NCBI RefSeq assembly: GCF_040111675.1
Contig: NZ_CP157794.1
Coordinates: forward strand, 2,873,501 to 2,937,500
Reading direction: 5' to 3'
From: Salinarimonas sp.
Lineage (GTDB): Bacteria > Pseudomonadota > Alphaproteobacteria > Rhizobiales > Beijerinckiaceae
DNA length: 64,000 nt
The notes below the pieces were generated by a model. The model was given only the letters and a program-made list of their open reading frames with translations. It made no database searches and was not told the DNA's origin. Both the position numbers and the translations under genes were made by a program. Positions 28,589 to 36,504 of the stretch are shown here, in pieces (the stretch's first letter is position 1; each line of letters opens with the position of its first letter).

Positions 28589-28972
28589 ATGGAAACCGAC
28601 TGCGCGATCCTCCCGGTCGCCAGCCTACGACCCACGGAGGAAACCAACCCGGACCGCGTGAGGGCCGTCACCGAGGCGATCCTGCGCGCCGGCGTGTGGA
28701 GCGAGCCCATCCTCGTCGAGCGCGAGACGCGCGCCGTCACGGACGGGCATCAACGTCTGGCGGCCGCGATCCGGCTCGGCCTCGCCGACGTCCCGGTGCG
28801 TCTCGCCGATTACGGCGCCGCGGCGCAGGCGCCCGCCGCCCTCCCCGCGCCCAGGGCCGTCCCACTGGCGCTGCTACGCGGTGCGTCGCACTTCGCCGAT
28901 CACGTCCGCTGGATCTGGAAGGCCGGCGATCCCGTGCCCGGCCGCACGGCGAGACGCTACGCCGCGGCATGA
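28589..28972 (+). CDS. ParB/sulfiredoxin-like domain protein
   Basis: 127 residues. PVASLRPTEETNPDRVRAVT, GVWSEPILVERETRAVTDGH and QRLAAAIRLGLADVPVRLADY form a ParB-N/Srx-type nucleotide-binding core. The DGHxR-like box DGHQRL, as in SbnI-like kinases and ParB proteins, is the active-site motif. There is no helix-turn-helix domain, so it is not a partition protein. The C-terminal 40 residues are unassigned. Starts 37 bp after the MATE gene, same strand. Function unknown. Confidence 0.65.
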   Translation: METDCAILPVASLRPTEETNPDRVRAVTEAILRAGVWSEPILVERETRAVTDGHQRLAAAIRLGLADVPVRLADYGAAAQAPAALPAPRAVPLALLRGASHFADHVRWIWKAGDPVPGRTARRYAAA

Positions 28973-28993
28973 GGCACGGCCCGAACAGACGAA

Positions 28994-29021
28994 CCCGCCG
29001 GGAGGCTTCCCTCCCGGCGGG
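28994..29021. terminator. Strong hairpin between the ParB-like gene and the micro-ORF unit
   Basis: Perfect 11-bp stem CCCGCCGGGAG (28994-29004) with CTCCCGGCGGG (29011-29021) and a 6-base loop. It is 21 bp after the ParB-like stop. On the minus strand it is followed by TTCG, so it can end transcripts arriving from the micro-ORF unit as well. Confidence 0.6.
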
Positions 29022-29090
29022 CTCTACGATGTCTCGCCGTGCTAAGCACCGAGGTGCTCACGCGTGAGGCCAATCAGGGGTCCGAAGACC

Positions 29091-29151
29091 TCAGCGGGCA
29101 GCCTCGGCGAGGTGACAGCGCTGACAAAGAGACACTGGATCACCTCCTTTC
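29091..29151 (-). CDS. Micro-ORF of 14 codons behind a near-perfect extended Shine-Dalgarno site
   Basis: On the minus strand GAAAGGAGGTGATCCA (29151-29136) equals the full complement of the 16S rRNA 3' end over 16 bases. It is followed 7 bases after GGAGG by GTG (29135-29133). The frame reads MSLCQRCHLAEAAR and stops at TGA 29093-29091. A stretch of small hairpins and the 28994-29021 stem-loop follow. The peptide contains CQRCH, possibly by chance. It could be a leader peptide, a tiny protein or part of a structured RNA. The coordinates include the SD; coding is 29091-29135. Confidence 0.45.
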
Positions 29152-29217
29152 GTTTGTTTCGACTGACGAAGAAGGTAGGTGACGAGCACCGAGTCGAAAA
29201 GGGGGAAATCGTCGCCC

Positions 29218-29240
29218 GCCGGCTGAAATTTTCAGCCGGC
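29218..29240. terminator. Bidirectional hairpin downstream of the PaaK-like ligase gene
   Basis: GCCGGCTGAAA (29218-29228) pairs with TTTCAGCCGGC (29230-29240). The stem is 11 bp with an A/T inner part. It is 12 bp after the stop codon of the ligase gene (minus strand) and separates it from the micro-ORF unit. Confidence 0.6.
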
Positions 29241-29251
29241 TGCGTGAAAGC

Positions 29252-30484
29252 TCAGCCGTAGTCGCGCTCGTCGGCGATCACCTTGCCGTCGTTGGGCAGG
29301 CTGCCGGGAGCGACGAGGGCCACTTCGCCGCGCAGCTTCAGCACGGTCTGGACCGAGGCGGCGAGCGCCTCCTTCAGGGCGGGCGTGGCGGTCTCGGTCT
29401 CGGCGTTGAGCGTCATCGCGTCGGTCTCGCCGGCGCGGGTGACGACGAGGCGCGCCTTGCCGATCTCGGGATGGCGCCGGACGATCTCGGCCACCTGCTC
29501 CGGGCGCACGAACATGCCCTTGACCTTGGTGGTCTGGTCGGCGCGGCCCATCCACCCCTTGATGCGGGTGTTGGTGCGCCCGCACGGGCTCGGCTCCGTC
29601 AGCGCGGCGGTGAGATCGCCCAGCGCGAGGCGGATCAGCGGGTGGCGCGGCTCGAGGGTGGTCACCACCACCTCGCCGACCTCGCCGGGCGCCACCGGAT
29701 CGCCGGTGCCGGGGCGGACGATCTCGAAGACGATGTCCTCGTTGACCACCATGCCCTCGGGCGCCTCGGTCTCGTAGGCGATGAAGCCGAGATCCGCCGT
29801 GGCGTAGGCCTGCCGGGCGACGATGCCGCGCGCGGCGAACTCCGCCTGGAGCGATTTCGGGAACGCCGCGCCGGAGACCACGGCCTTGCGGATGGAGGAG
29901 GCGTCGCGGCCCTTCTCCGCGGCGGCGTCGAGCAGGATCTTGAGGAAGTCGGGCGTGCCGGCATAGGCGACGGGGCGCAGAGCCTCGATCAGGTCGAGCT
30001 GCGCGTCGGTATTGCCGGGACCCGCCGGGATCACGGTCGCGCCGAGCGCGCGGGCGCCGGAATCCATGATGAAGCCGCCCGGCGTCAGATGGTAGGAGAA
30101 GGTGTTGAGCACGATGTCGCCCGGCCGGAAGCCGATGGCGAAGAGGCCGCGCGCCGCCCGCCACGGATCGGCGCCCTCCCCCTCCGGCTCGTGGATCGGG
30201 CCGGGCGAGGTGAACAGCCGGGAGAAGCCGTGCGTGCCGTCGGGCAGGAAGCCGCCGAAGGGCGGGCTCTCCTTCTGCAGGCGGGGGAGATCCGACTTGC
30301 GCAGGACGGGCAGGCGCGCCAGCGCCTCGCGGCTCGTGATCGTGGCGGGATCGACGGCGCCGAGATGGGCCCTCCAGCCGGGCGCGCGAAGCGCGGAGGC
30401 GATGGCCTCGGGCAGCCGGCCGAACAGGTCGGCCTCGCGGGCGGCGGGATCCTGCGTGTCGCGCGCGTCGTGGAACTCTGTCAT
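29252..30484 (-). CDS. PaaK-like phenylacetate-CoA ligase family protein
   Basis: 410 residues. The AMP-forming ligase signature appears as a degenerate LFTSPGPIHEP near residue 110 and AYATADLGFIAYE, with WMGRADQTTKVKGMFVRPEQV as the hinge and C-terminal domain contact. The fold and length agree with the phenylacetate-CoA ligase branch. The acid activated is not known, and no phenylacetate genes are near. ATG 30484 follows GGAGGAG (30491-30497). It lies 104 bp downstream of the ChrR-like gene on the same strand. Confidence 0.8.
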   Translation of the reverse strand: MTEFHDARDTQDPAAREADLFGRLPEAIASALRAPGWRAHLGAVDPATITSREALARLPVLRKSDLPRLQKESPPFGGFLPDGTHGFSRLFTSPGPIHEPEGEGADPWRAARGLFAIGFRPGDIVLNTFSYHLTPGGFIMDSGARALGATVIPAGPGNTDAQLDLIEALRPVAYAGTPDFLKILLDAAAEKGRDASSIRKAVVSGAAFPKSLQAEFAARGIVARQAYATADLGFIAYETEAPEGMVVNEDIVFEIVRPGTGDPVAPGEVGEVVVTTLEPRHPLIRLALGDLTAALTEPSPCGRTNTRIKGWMGRADQTTKVKGMFVRPEQVAEIVRRHPEIGKARLVVTRAGETDAMTLNAETETATPALKEALAASVQTVLKLRGEVALVAPGSLPNDGKVIADERDYG

Positions 30485-30588
30485 CGGCGTCTCCTCCTTC
30501 GCGTCCTCTCCGGGCCGGCGGCGCCCATGTGAACGGGGCGCGGGCCGGATGGCAAGAGCGGGGAGACGGGCGCGCGCGACGCGCGCCC

Positions 30589-31257
30589 TCAGTGCCGGAA
30601 GATCTTCTGGACGATGCGGCCGATCGGGCCCGTGAGCTTCAAGGGCGCGTCGGTGACGGCGAAGCAGAAGCAGTCCTCGTCCGCATCGGCGACGGGCTGG
30701 TGATCGACGTCCATGTCGGCGACGGCGATGTCGCCGCGGGCGTAACGGCCGTGGATGTCCGAGAAGGCGCCCTTGAGCACGAGCGTGTACTCGGACCCCT
30801 CGTGCGTGTGCGAGGGGATCTTGCGGCCGCCGCGGATCCAGTAGAGCGTCGCCTCGCCGTCCTCGTTGTCGGCGACGCGGTATTCCTTCACGCCGGGCAG
30901 CAGCGTGCGCCAGGGCGTCTGCGCCAGACCGGCGCCGAGATAGCGCGCCAGCGGATAGGGCACGACCTCGTCCCCGATATAGCGCTCCATCCGCGGCTTC
31001 AGGATCGGCTCGTCGCCCTCGGCGAAAATCGCCGCGAGCCGGGCGTCGCGGTCGCGGACCGAGACCGGCGTCACGCGCTCGATTTCCGCGGCGGTCGCGG
31101 CCTCGAGCGCGCCGACGAAGCGTCGGCCCTCGGGGCGGATCGCGAGATGGCTCGCCACGAGCGCATGCAGCGGCGCGCTCAGCGAGCCACGCGCATAGCT
31201 CGCGAGAAGCGTGTCGAGCGGTCGTTCGGTCTGCCCGGTCGGAGTCACTGACGTCAC
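30589..31257 (-). CDS. ChrR-like cupin protein lacking the zinc Cys pair
   Basis: 222 residues. The N-terminal 50 residues resemble the anti-sigma domain of ChrR (LLASYARGSLSAPLHALVASHL). The CxxC after His37 is replaced by R41 and G44, so the usual zinc site cannot form. The C-terminal cupin keeps H151, H153, E157 and H187, the metal ligands of ChrR's singlet-oxygen-sensing domain. No ECF sigma gene is adjacent. It may have lost sigma binding and act as a metal-dependent cupin enzyme or sensor. Confidence 0.75.
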   Translation of the reverse strand: MTSVTPTGQTERPLDTLLASYARGSLSAPLHALVASHLAIRPEGRRFVGALEAATAAEIERVTPVSVRDRDARLAAIFAEGDEPILKPRMERYIGDEVVPYPLARYLGAGLAQTPWRTLLPGVKEYRVADNEDGEATLYWIRGGRKIPSHTHEGSEYTLVLKGAFSDIHGRYARGDIAVADMDVDHQPVADADEDCFCFAVTDAPLKLTGPIGRIVQKIFRH

Positions 31258-31313
31258 CTTTAGCGGCCGAGGATCGTGAAAGCCGCGTCACTCGGATCTA
31301 CGCGCAGGGCTCC

Positions 31314-31354
31314 GTCCCGGATCATTGGCGGAAGCGACTTTCGTTATCCGGGAC
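31314..31354. promoter_or_regulatory. Inverted repeat upstream of the ChrR-like gene
   Basis: GTCCCGGAT (31314-31322) and ATCCGGGAC (31346-31354), perfect 9-bp arms 23 bases apart. They lie 57-97 bp upstream of the ChrR-like start and on the other side precede alaX. A TATAAT at 31386-31391, 19 bases after TTAACG, could be the alaX promoter. Operator function is a guess. Confidence 0.3.
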
Positions 31355-31517
31355 AATGAATTAACGGCGACTGGCGCAAAATACGTATAATGCCGGAGGC
31401 GCGTGTGCGCAAGCGCACGCCCGGGAGGCCGCGCTCCGGCGCTTGCCATGCGCGCATGCGGCTTCTAGCGTTCGCCGCCGCCACCCGAGACAGCCGCGAC
31501 TTTCGAGGAGTACGCCC

Positions 31518-32234
31518 GTGACCGCCCCGATGTTCCGAGACGACGCCTACCTGACGCGCGCCACCGCCCGGGTGGTCGACGTGACCGAGAAGGGCATCGT
31601 CCTCGACCGCACGATGTTCTACGCGCGGGGCGGCGGCCAGCCGGGCGACGCGGGGCGAATCACGCGCCAGGACGGGACCGCGATCCCGATCGCCGAGGCG
31701 GTCTACGGCGAGGACCGCGCCACCATCGTGCACGTCCCGGCGCCCGACGCGCCGGCGGTCGGCGCGGACCTGATCGGCGAGGACGTCGTCGCCGAGATCG
31801 ACTGGGAGCTGCGCCACAAGCGCATGCGGGTGCACACGGCGCTGCACCTCCTCTCCGTCGTGCTGCCCTACCCCGTCACCGGCGGCGCCATCGGCGACGG
31901 CGACGGGCGTCTCGACTTCGACCTGCCCGAGGCCGGCCTCGACAAGGACGACATCGCCGAGCGGCTCAACGCGCTGATCGCGCGGGACGCGCCGGTCTCC
32001 GAGCGCTGGATCTCCGACGCGGAGCTCGACGCCAATCCGGGCCTCGTCAAGACCATGTCGGTGCAGCCGCCGCGCGGCGCGGGCCGGGTGCGCCTCGTCG
32101 CCATCGGCGACATCGACCTCCAGCCCTGCGGCGGCACGCACGTGAAGGCGACGGGCGAGATCGGCCGGGTGCTCGTCACGGACGTCCAGAAGAAGGGCAA
32201 GCAGAACCGCCGCGTGCGCATCGCGCTCGCCTGA
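31518..32234 (+). CDS. Alanyl-tRNA editing protein AlaX
   Basis: 238 residues. It is a free-standing form of the AlaRS editing domain, which hydrolyses mischarged Ser-tRNA(Ala). The zinc ligands are H106 and H110 (HTALHLL) and C204 and H208 (CGGTH). The GGGQPGD block near 38-44 is the second editing signature. GTG 31518 is preceded by CGAGGAG (31504-31510), which is why it is preferred over the in-frame ATG at 31443. It is followed 40 bp later by sseA. Confidence 0.9.
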   Translation: MTAPMFRDDAYLTRATARVVDVTEKGIVLDRTMFYARGGGQPGDAGRITRQDGTAIPIAEAVYGEDRATIVHVPAPDAPAVGADLIGEDVVAEIDWELRHKRMRVHTALHLLSVVLPYPVTGGAIGDGDGRLDFDLPEAGLDKDDIAERLNALIARDAPVSERWISDAELDANPGLVKTMSVQPPRGAGRVRLVAIGDIDLQPCGGTHVKATGEIGRVLVTDVQKKGKQNRRVRIALA

Positions 32235-32274
32235 ACGAGCGGCTATGCTGCGCGAAAATCCGGAGGAGCGCCCG

Positions 32275-33123
32275 ATGACCGACACGCCTTTCGTCACCCC
32301 CGCCTGGCTCGCCGCCCACCTCGACGCGCCCGGGCTCGTCGTCGTCGACGGCTCCTACTACCTCTCCACCATGGGGCGGGACGCCGAGGCGGAGTTCCGC
32401 GAGGGTCACATCCCCGGCGCGATCCGCTTCGACATCGACGCCGTGCGCGACGAGGGCTCCGATCTGCCGCACATGCTGCCGACGCCGGAGGTCTTCGCCG
32501 CCAGGGTCGGCGAGATGGGCATCGGCGACGGCATGCAGATCGTCGTCTACGACGGCGCTGGCCTGTTCTCCGCCCCGCGCGTGTGGTGGACCTTCGAGAC
32601 CTTCGGCGCGAGCGACGTCTCCATCCTGGAAGGCGGCTTCCCCGCCTGGAAGGCGGCCGGGCTGCCCGTCGAGGAGGGCCCGGCGCGCCCGCGCGCGAAG
32701 CGCAGCTTCACGCCGCGCGTCGACCATTCGGCGGTCGCCGATCTCGCCGACGTGCGCCGCGCGCTCGAGACCGGCTCGGCCCAGGTGGTGGACGCCCGTC
32801 CGGCGGACCGCTTCGCCGGCCGCGCGCCGGAGCCGCGGCCGGGCGTCCGCTCAGGGCACATGCCGGGGGCGTACAACGTGCCTTTCGCGGAGATCGTGCA
32901 GGACGGCCGCCTCGCCGACGCCGACACGATCCGCGCCGCGCTGGACCGCGCGGGCGTCGATCCGAGCCGGCCGGTGATCACGAGCTGCGGCTCGGGCGTC
33001 TCGGCGGCGATCCTGTCCCTCGCCTTCGAGAAGATCGGCCGCCCGGCGCGGTCGCTCTACGACGGCTCCTGGGCGGAATGGGGCACGCGGGACGATTGCC
33101 CGGTGGAGACGGACGACCGTTGA
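32275..33123 (+). CDS. sseA: 3-mercaptopyruvate sulfurtransferase
   Basis: 282 residues with two rhodanese domains, the C-terminal one active: C238 in SCGSGVSA, the loop that marks mercaptopyruvate rather than thiosulfate sulfurtransferases. The N-terminal domain carries DASYYL-like (VDGSYYLSTMGRDAEAEF) and GHIPGAIRFDID. It moves sulfur from 3-mercaptopyruvate to thiol acceptors. ATG 32275 follows GGAGGAG directly. Likely in one transcript with alaX. Confidence 0.92.
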   Translation: MTDTPFVTPAWLAAHLDAPGLVVVDGSYYLSTMGRDAEAEFREGHIPGAIRFDIDAVRDEGSDLPHMLPTPEVFAARVGEMGIGDGMQIVVYDGAGLFSAPRVWWTFETFGASDVSILEGGFPAWKAAGLPVEEGPARPRAKRSFTPRVDHSAVADLADVRRALETGSAQVVDARPADRFAGRAPEPRPGVRSGHMPGAYNVPFAEIVQDGRLADADTIRAALDRAGVDPSRPVITSCGSGVSAAILSLAFEKIGRPARSLYDGSWAEWGTRDDCPVETDDR

Positions 33124-33208
33124 GCCGCGCGCGGGGCGCTGGTGACAAGCCCCGCGCCCATGCGCTAGCGATGTGCGAGCGTTCCTTCCCGAATCGGGGC
33201 TCCGAGCC

Positions 33209-34651
33209 ATGCTGCGCACACGCACACGCGCGATCCTCCTCGTCGCCCTCGCCGCGCTCGTCGCCGCGCCGGCGGGCCTGCTCGTGGCGCAGGACCGCGC
33301 GCCGGAGAGGCCCGCGGAGAGCCGCGCCGTCCCCGGCAGCGCCGCGCAGATCCAGCTCTCCTTCGCGCCCCTCGTGCGCGAGGCGGCGCCCGCCGTCGTC
33401 AACGTCTACGGCGAGACGCGCAGCCGCGCGCCGTCGGACCCCCGCGAGGAGTTCTTCCGCCGCTTCTTCGGCGAGGACGTTTTCGGCGGCATGCCCCGCG
33501 AGCGGGTGCAGCGCTCGCTCGGATCCGGCGTGATCGTCGACGCGAGCGGGCTCGTCGTGACCAACAACCACGTGGTCGAGGGCATGGAGGAGGTCCGCGT
33601 CGCCCTCGTCGACCGGCGCGAGCTCGACGCCGAGATCGTGCTGCGCGACCCGCGCACCGATCTGGCCGTGCTGCGCATCGCCTCGAACGAGACCTTCCCG
33701 TCGATTCCGCTGGGCGACGACACCGCCCTCGAGGTCGGCGATCTGGTGCTCGCCATCGGCAACCCGTTCGGCGTCGGCCAGACGGTGACGCAGGGCATCG
33801 TCTCGGCGCTGGCGCGCACCCAGATCGGCATCTCCGACTACCAGTTCTTCATCCAGACCGACGCCGCCATCAATCCCGGCAATTCGGGCGGCGCGCTGCT
33901 CGACATGGGCGGGCGGCTGGTGGGCGTCAACACGGCGATCTTCTCGCGCTCCGGCGGCTCGCACGGCATCGGCTTCGCCATCCCCGCCAGCATGGTGCGC
34001 GCCGTCGTCGCGAGCGCGGAGGACGGGGCGGAGCGGGTGCGCAGGCCCTGGCTCGGCGCGAGCCTGCAGGCGCTCACCCCGGACCTCGCCGAGGGCGTGG
34101 GCCTGCTGCGCCCCGTCGGCGCTCTCGTCACCGACCTTCACCCGAACGGCCCGGCGGCCGAGGCGGGCCTCGCCCGCGGCGACGTCGTGCTCGCCGTGGA
34201 CGGGCAGGAGATCGCCGACACCGAGGCCTTCGGCTATCGCTTCGCGCTCGCGGGCGTGGACGGGGAGAGCGTGCTCACCGTGCTGCGCCGGGGCGAGCGC
34301 GTGGACCTCGCCGTGCGGCTGATCCCGCCGCCGGAGGACCCGCCGCGCGATCCGATCCGTATCGAGGCGCGCTCGCCGCTCGACGGCGCTCTCGTCGTCA
34401 ACCTCTCGCCCGCCGTGGCGGACGAGATGCGCATCCTGCAGATGGTCGGCGCCGTCGTCGTCCAGGAGGTGCCGCCGCGCTCCATCGCCGCCCGCTACGG
34501 CTTCCGGCCGGGCGACGCGCTCATCGAGATCAACCGGGTGCGCATCGAGGCGACCGGCGACGTCGAGCGCGCCCTCTCGCGCGGCCGCGGCGCCTGGGAG
34601 CTGACCATCAACCGAGACGGACGCACCATCACCACCGTGCTGCGGGGTTGA
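33209..34651 (+). CDS. DegP/HtrA-type periplasmic serine protease
   Basis: 480 residues: an N-terminal signal or anchor (about 5-27), a trypsin-like protease domain with the catalytic triad H121 (TNNHVV), D151 (TDLAVLRI) and S226 (GNSGGAL), and two PDZ domains (about 285-375 and 395-475). This is the DegP/DegQ architecture of periplasmic quality control. ATG 33209 is chosen since it starts the signal peptide; the frame is open back to 33173. A hairpin (34653-34679) follows the stop. Confidence 0.93.
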   Translation: MLRTRTRAILLVALAALVAAPAGLLVAQDRAPERPAESRAVPGSAAQIQLSFAPLVREAAPAVVNVYGETRSRAPSDPREEFFRRFFGEDVFGGMPRERVQRSLGSGVIVDASGLVVTNNHVVEGMEEVRVALVDRRELDAEIVLRDPRTDLAVLRIASNETFPSIPLGDDTALEVGDLVLAIGNPFGVGQTVTQGIVSALARTQIGISDYQFFIQTDAAINPGNSGGALLDMGGRLVGVNTAIFSRSGGSHGIGFAIPASMVRAVVASAEDGAERVRRPWLGASLQALTPDLAEGVGLLRPVGALVTDLHPNGPAAEAGLARGDVVLAVDGQEIADTEAFGYRFALAGVDGESVLTVLRRGERVDLAVRLIPPPEDPPRDPIRIEARSPLDGALVVNLSPAVADEMRILQMVGAVVVQEVPPRSIAARYGFRPGDALIEINRVRIEATGDVERALSRGRGAWELTINRDGRTITTVLRG

Positions 34652-34652
34652 G

Positions 34653-34679
34653 CCGCTCCCACGCCGGGCGCGGGAGCGG
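34653..34679. terminator. Hairpin between convergent degP-like and ilvE genes
   Basis: CCGCTCCC (34653-34660) pairs with GGGAGCGG (34672-34679). A second GC-rich inverted pair follows (about 34682-34703). There is no T-run. It sits between two converging stop codons and probably works in both directions. Confidence 0.5.
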
Positions 34680-34708
34680 TCGCGGGGCCCGACGCCGGGG
34701 CCCCTCGA

Positions 34709-35596
34709 TCAGGCGGCCTGGGCCTTGGGACGCACCTCGGACATGTAGTCCTCCATGAGCGTCATGGTGATGTTGCCGGGCTGGAACGTGTAGGGCCCGA
34801 TCTCGGACACCGGCGTCACCTCGGCGGCGGTGCCGGTGATGAAGCACTCGTTGAAGCTGTCGAGCTCGTCGGGCATGATCCGGCGCTCGATCACCTCGAA
34901 GCCGCGGCGCTTGGCGAGATCGATCACCGTACGCCGGGTGATGCCGTCGAGGAAGCAGTCGGCGATGGGGGTGTGGATCGCGCCGTCGCGGGTGAAGAAC
35001 GCGTTCGCGCCGGTGCACTCCGCCACGCGGCCCTGCCAGTCGAGCATCAGCGCGTCGGCGTAGCCCTTGCGCTCCGCCGCGTGCTTCGAGATCGTGCAGA
35101 TCATGTAGAGGCCCGCCGCCTTGGAATGACAGGGCGCGGTCCTCGGGTCCGGGCGGCGGTACTCGGCCATGTCGAGGCGGATGCCCTTGAGGCGCTGCGC
35201 CGGGTCGAAATAGCTCGGCCAATCCCACGCGGCGATGGCGAGATGGATGGTGTTCTTCTGCGCCGAGACGCCCATCATCTCAGAGCCGCGCCAGGCGACG
35301 GGGCGGACATAGGCGTCGACGAGGCCGTTCTTCTGCACGACGATATCCTTCGCCGCGTCGATCTCGGCGACGGTGTAGGGGATCTCGAAATCCAGCACCT
35401 CGGCCGAGCGGCGCAGGCGCTCGGAATGCTCCGTCGACTTGAAGATCGCGCCGCCATAGGCGCGCTCGCCCTCGAATACGGAAGAGCCGTAATGCAGCCC
35501 GTGCGAGAGCACGTGCAGCGTCGCCTCGCTCCACGGCACCAGCGCGCCGTCCAGCCAGATGTAGCCGTCCCGTTGATCGAAGGTGAGAGCGGACAT
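34709..35596 (-). CDS. ilvE: Branched-chain amino acid aminotransferase
   Basis: 295 residues, class IV PLP enzyme. K159 in CHSKAAGLYM binds PLP. YGSSVFEGERAY (36-47) and the ECTGANAFF and GITRRTVIDLAK blocks match IlvE. It makes or degrades Leu, Ile and Val with 2-oxoglutarate. Divergent from marR across about 200 bp, which hold a palindromic operator. Confidence 0.93.
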   Translation of the reverse strand: MSALTFDQRDGYIWLDGALVPWSEATLHVLSHGLHYGSSVFEGERAYGGAIFKSTEHSERLRRSAEVLDFEIPYTVAEIDAAKDIVVQKNGLVDAYVRPVAWRGSEMMGVSAQKNTIHLAIAAWDWPSYFDPAQRLKGIRLDMAEYRRPDPRTAPCHSKAAGLYMICTISKHAAERKGYADALMLDWQGRVAECTGANAFFTRDGAIHTPIADCFLDGITRRTVIDLAKRRGFEVIERRIMPDELDSFNECFITGTAAEVTPVSEIGPYTFQPGNITMTLMEDYMSEVRPKAQAA

Positions 35597-35729
35597 GGAA
35601 CCACGACTCCTCAGGGTTCACAGCTTGGGGCGGGCGCAGAGCGCCCGTTTCGGTCGGCCGGATCGCGTCTTGCGACACGCAATTGCCGGCCTGCGCGGAA
35701 GAACGATCGATCCTTTCGCCGATCGGGCT

Positions 35730-35775
35730 TGACGAGTAACAATCCGCCTGAGATATGTCAACAAGGCTGACATAA
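35730..35775 (+). promoter_or_regulatory. marR promoter with overlapping palindromic operator
   Basis: TTGACG (35730-35735), 17-bp spacer, GATATG (35753-35758). Overlapping the -10 region and start point is TATGTCA (35755-35761), 7 bases, TGACATA (35769-35775). An inverted repeat of this size directly on the promoter of a marR gene suggests autorepression; it may also affect the divergent ilvE. Confidence 0.5.
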
Positions 35776-35797
35776 CGAGCGAACGGATTTTTTCGGC

Positions 35798-36478
35798 GTG
35801 ACGCAAGCGACGGCCAAGATGCCTCTGGACAAGACGCCTCTGGAGAAGCCCCTCGAGCGGACCCCGGACGCTGCCCTCGACGGGTCGCAGCGTGAGACCT
35901 CCCCCCTCCCCTTCGCGGCGAGCGAGGGCGCCGCGTCCCGGCGCGTGCGGGACGCGGCGCGCGCGCACGCGCGGGAGCACGGGCGCGAGCCCGGCGCGGA
36001 CGAGCCCGAGGCGCCGGCCTACGACCTGATCGAGCTGTTCTTCTTCGCCTACCGCGACTTCGTCGGCGATCCGGACCGGATCCTGACGGAATACGGCTTC
36101 GGCCGTGCGCACCATCGCGTCCTGCATTTCGTCGCCCGCAATCCCGGCCTCACGATCGCCGAACTCCTGGAGATCCTTCGGATCACCAAGCAGAGCCTCA
36201 ACCGCGTGCTCAAGGAGCTGATCGAGAAGGGCTTCGTCGAGGCCCGCCCGGGCACGAGCGACAGGCGCCAGCGCCTGCTCCACGTCACGACGCAGGGGAG
36301 CGAGCTCGCCCGGCGCCTGGCGCGGCTGCAGACGCAGCGCATCGGCCGGGCGCTCGCCGAGGTGCCCGACGACGGCCGAGCCGCGGTCGTGGACTTTCTC
36401 TTGGCCATGATCGATCCGTCCGAGCGCGCCGCGGTGGCGCGCCTCGTCGGCGGCGATCCCACCGGAGAGGCCGCATGA
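35798..36478 (+). CDS. MarR-family transcriptional regulator
   Basis: 226 residues. A long Pro/Ala/Glu-rich leader (about 1-75) precedes the winged helix-turn-helix domain (about 78-200). The recognition region is LLEILRITKQSLNRVLKELI with the wing EARPGTSDRRQRLLHVT. GTG 35798 is used; ATG 35819 is possible. The stop is part of ATGAG at 36475-36479, now the border of the IS110 element. Before insertion the response-regulator gene probably started in this ATGA, so MarR and the two-component system formed one operon. Confidence 0.85.
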   Translation: MTQATAKMPLDKTPLEKPLERTPDAALDGSQRETSPLPFAASEGAASRRVRDAARAHAREHGREPGADEPEAPAYDLIELFFFAYRDFVGDPDRILTEYGFGRAHHRVLHFVARNPGLTIAELLEILRITKQSLNRVLKELIEKGFVEARPGTSDRRQRLLHVTTQGSELARRLARLQTQRIGRALAEVPDDGRAAVVDFLLAMIDPSERAAVARLVGGDPTGEAA

Positions 36479-36504
36479 GACACCCCGTGTCCACCTCTGT
36501 TTTT

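Noticed and set aside
29136..29151. Plus-strand 16-base match to the 3' end of 16S rRNA, as if an rRNA gene fragment
   Set aside because: Nothing before or after it resembles 16S or ITS sequence. Read on the other strand it is a correctly spaced Shine-Dalgarno site, which explains it better.
29064..29261. Plus-strand 65-codon frame in the ParB-paaK gap
   Set aside because: No ribosome site, crosses two terminator-like hairpins and ends inside the ligase gene; the minus-strand micro-ORF has a far better start signal.
36480..36504. Bridge RNA located downstream of the transposase (IS1111 layout)
   Set aside because: Only 25 bp of non-coding DNA is available there, while the upstream end has 254 bp and the junction-like segments.
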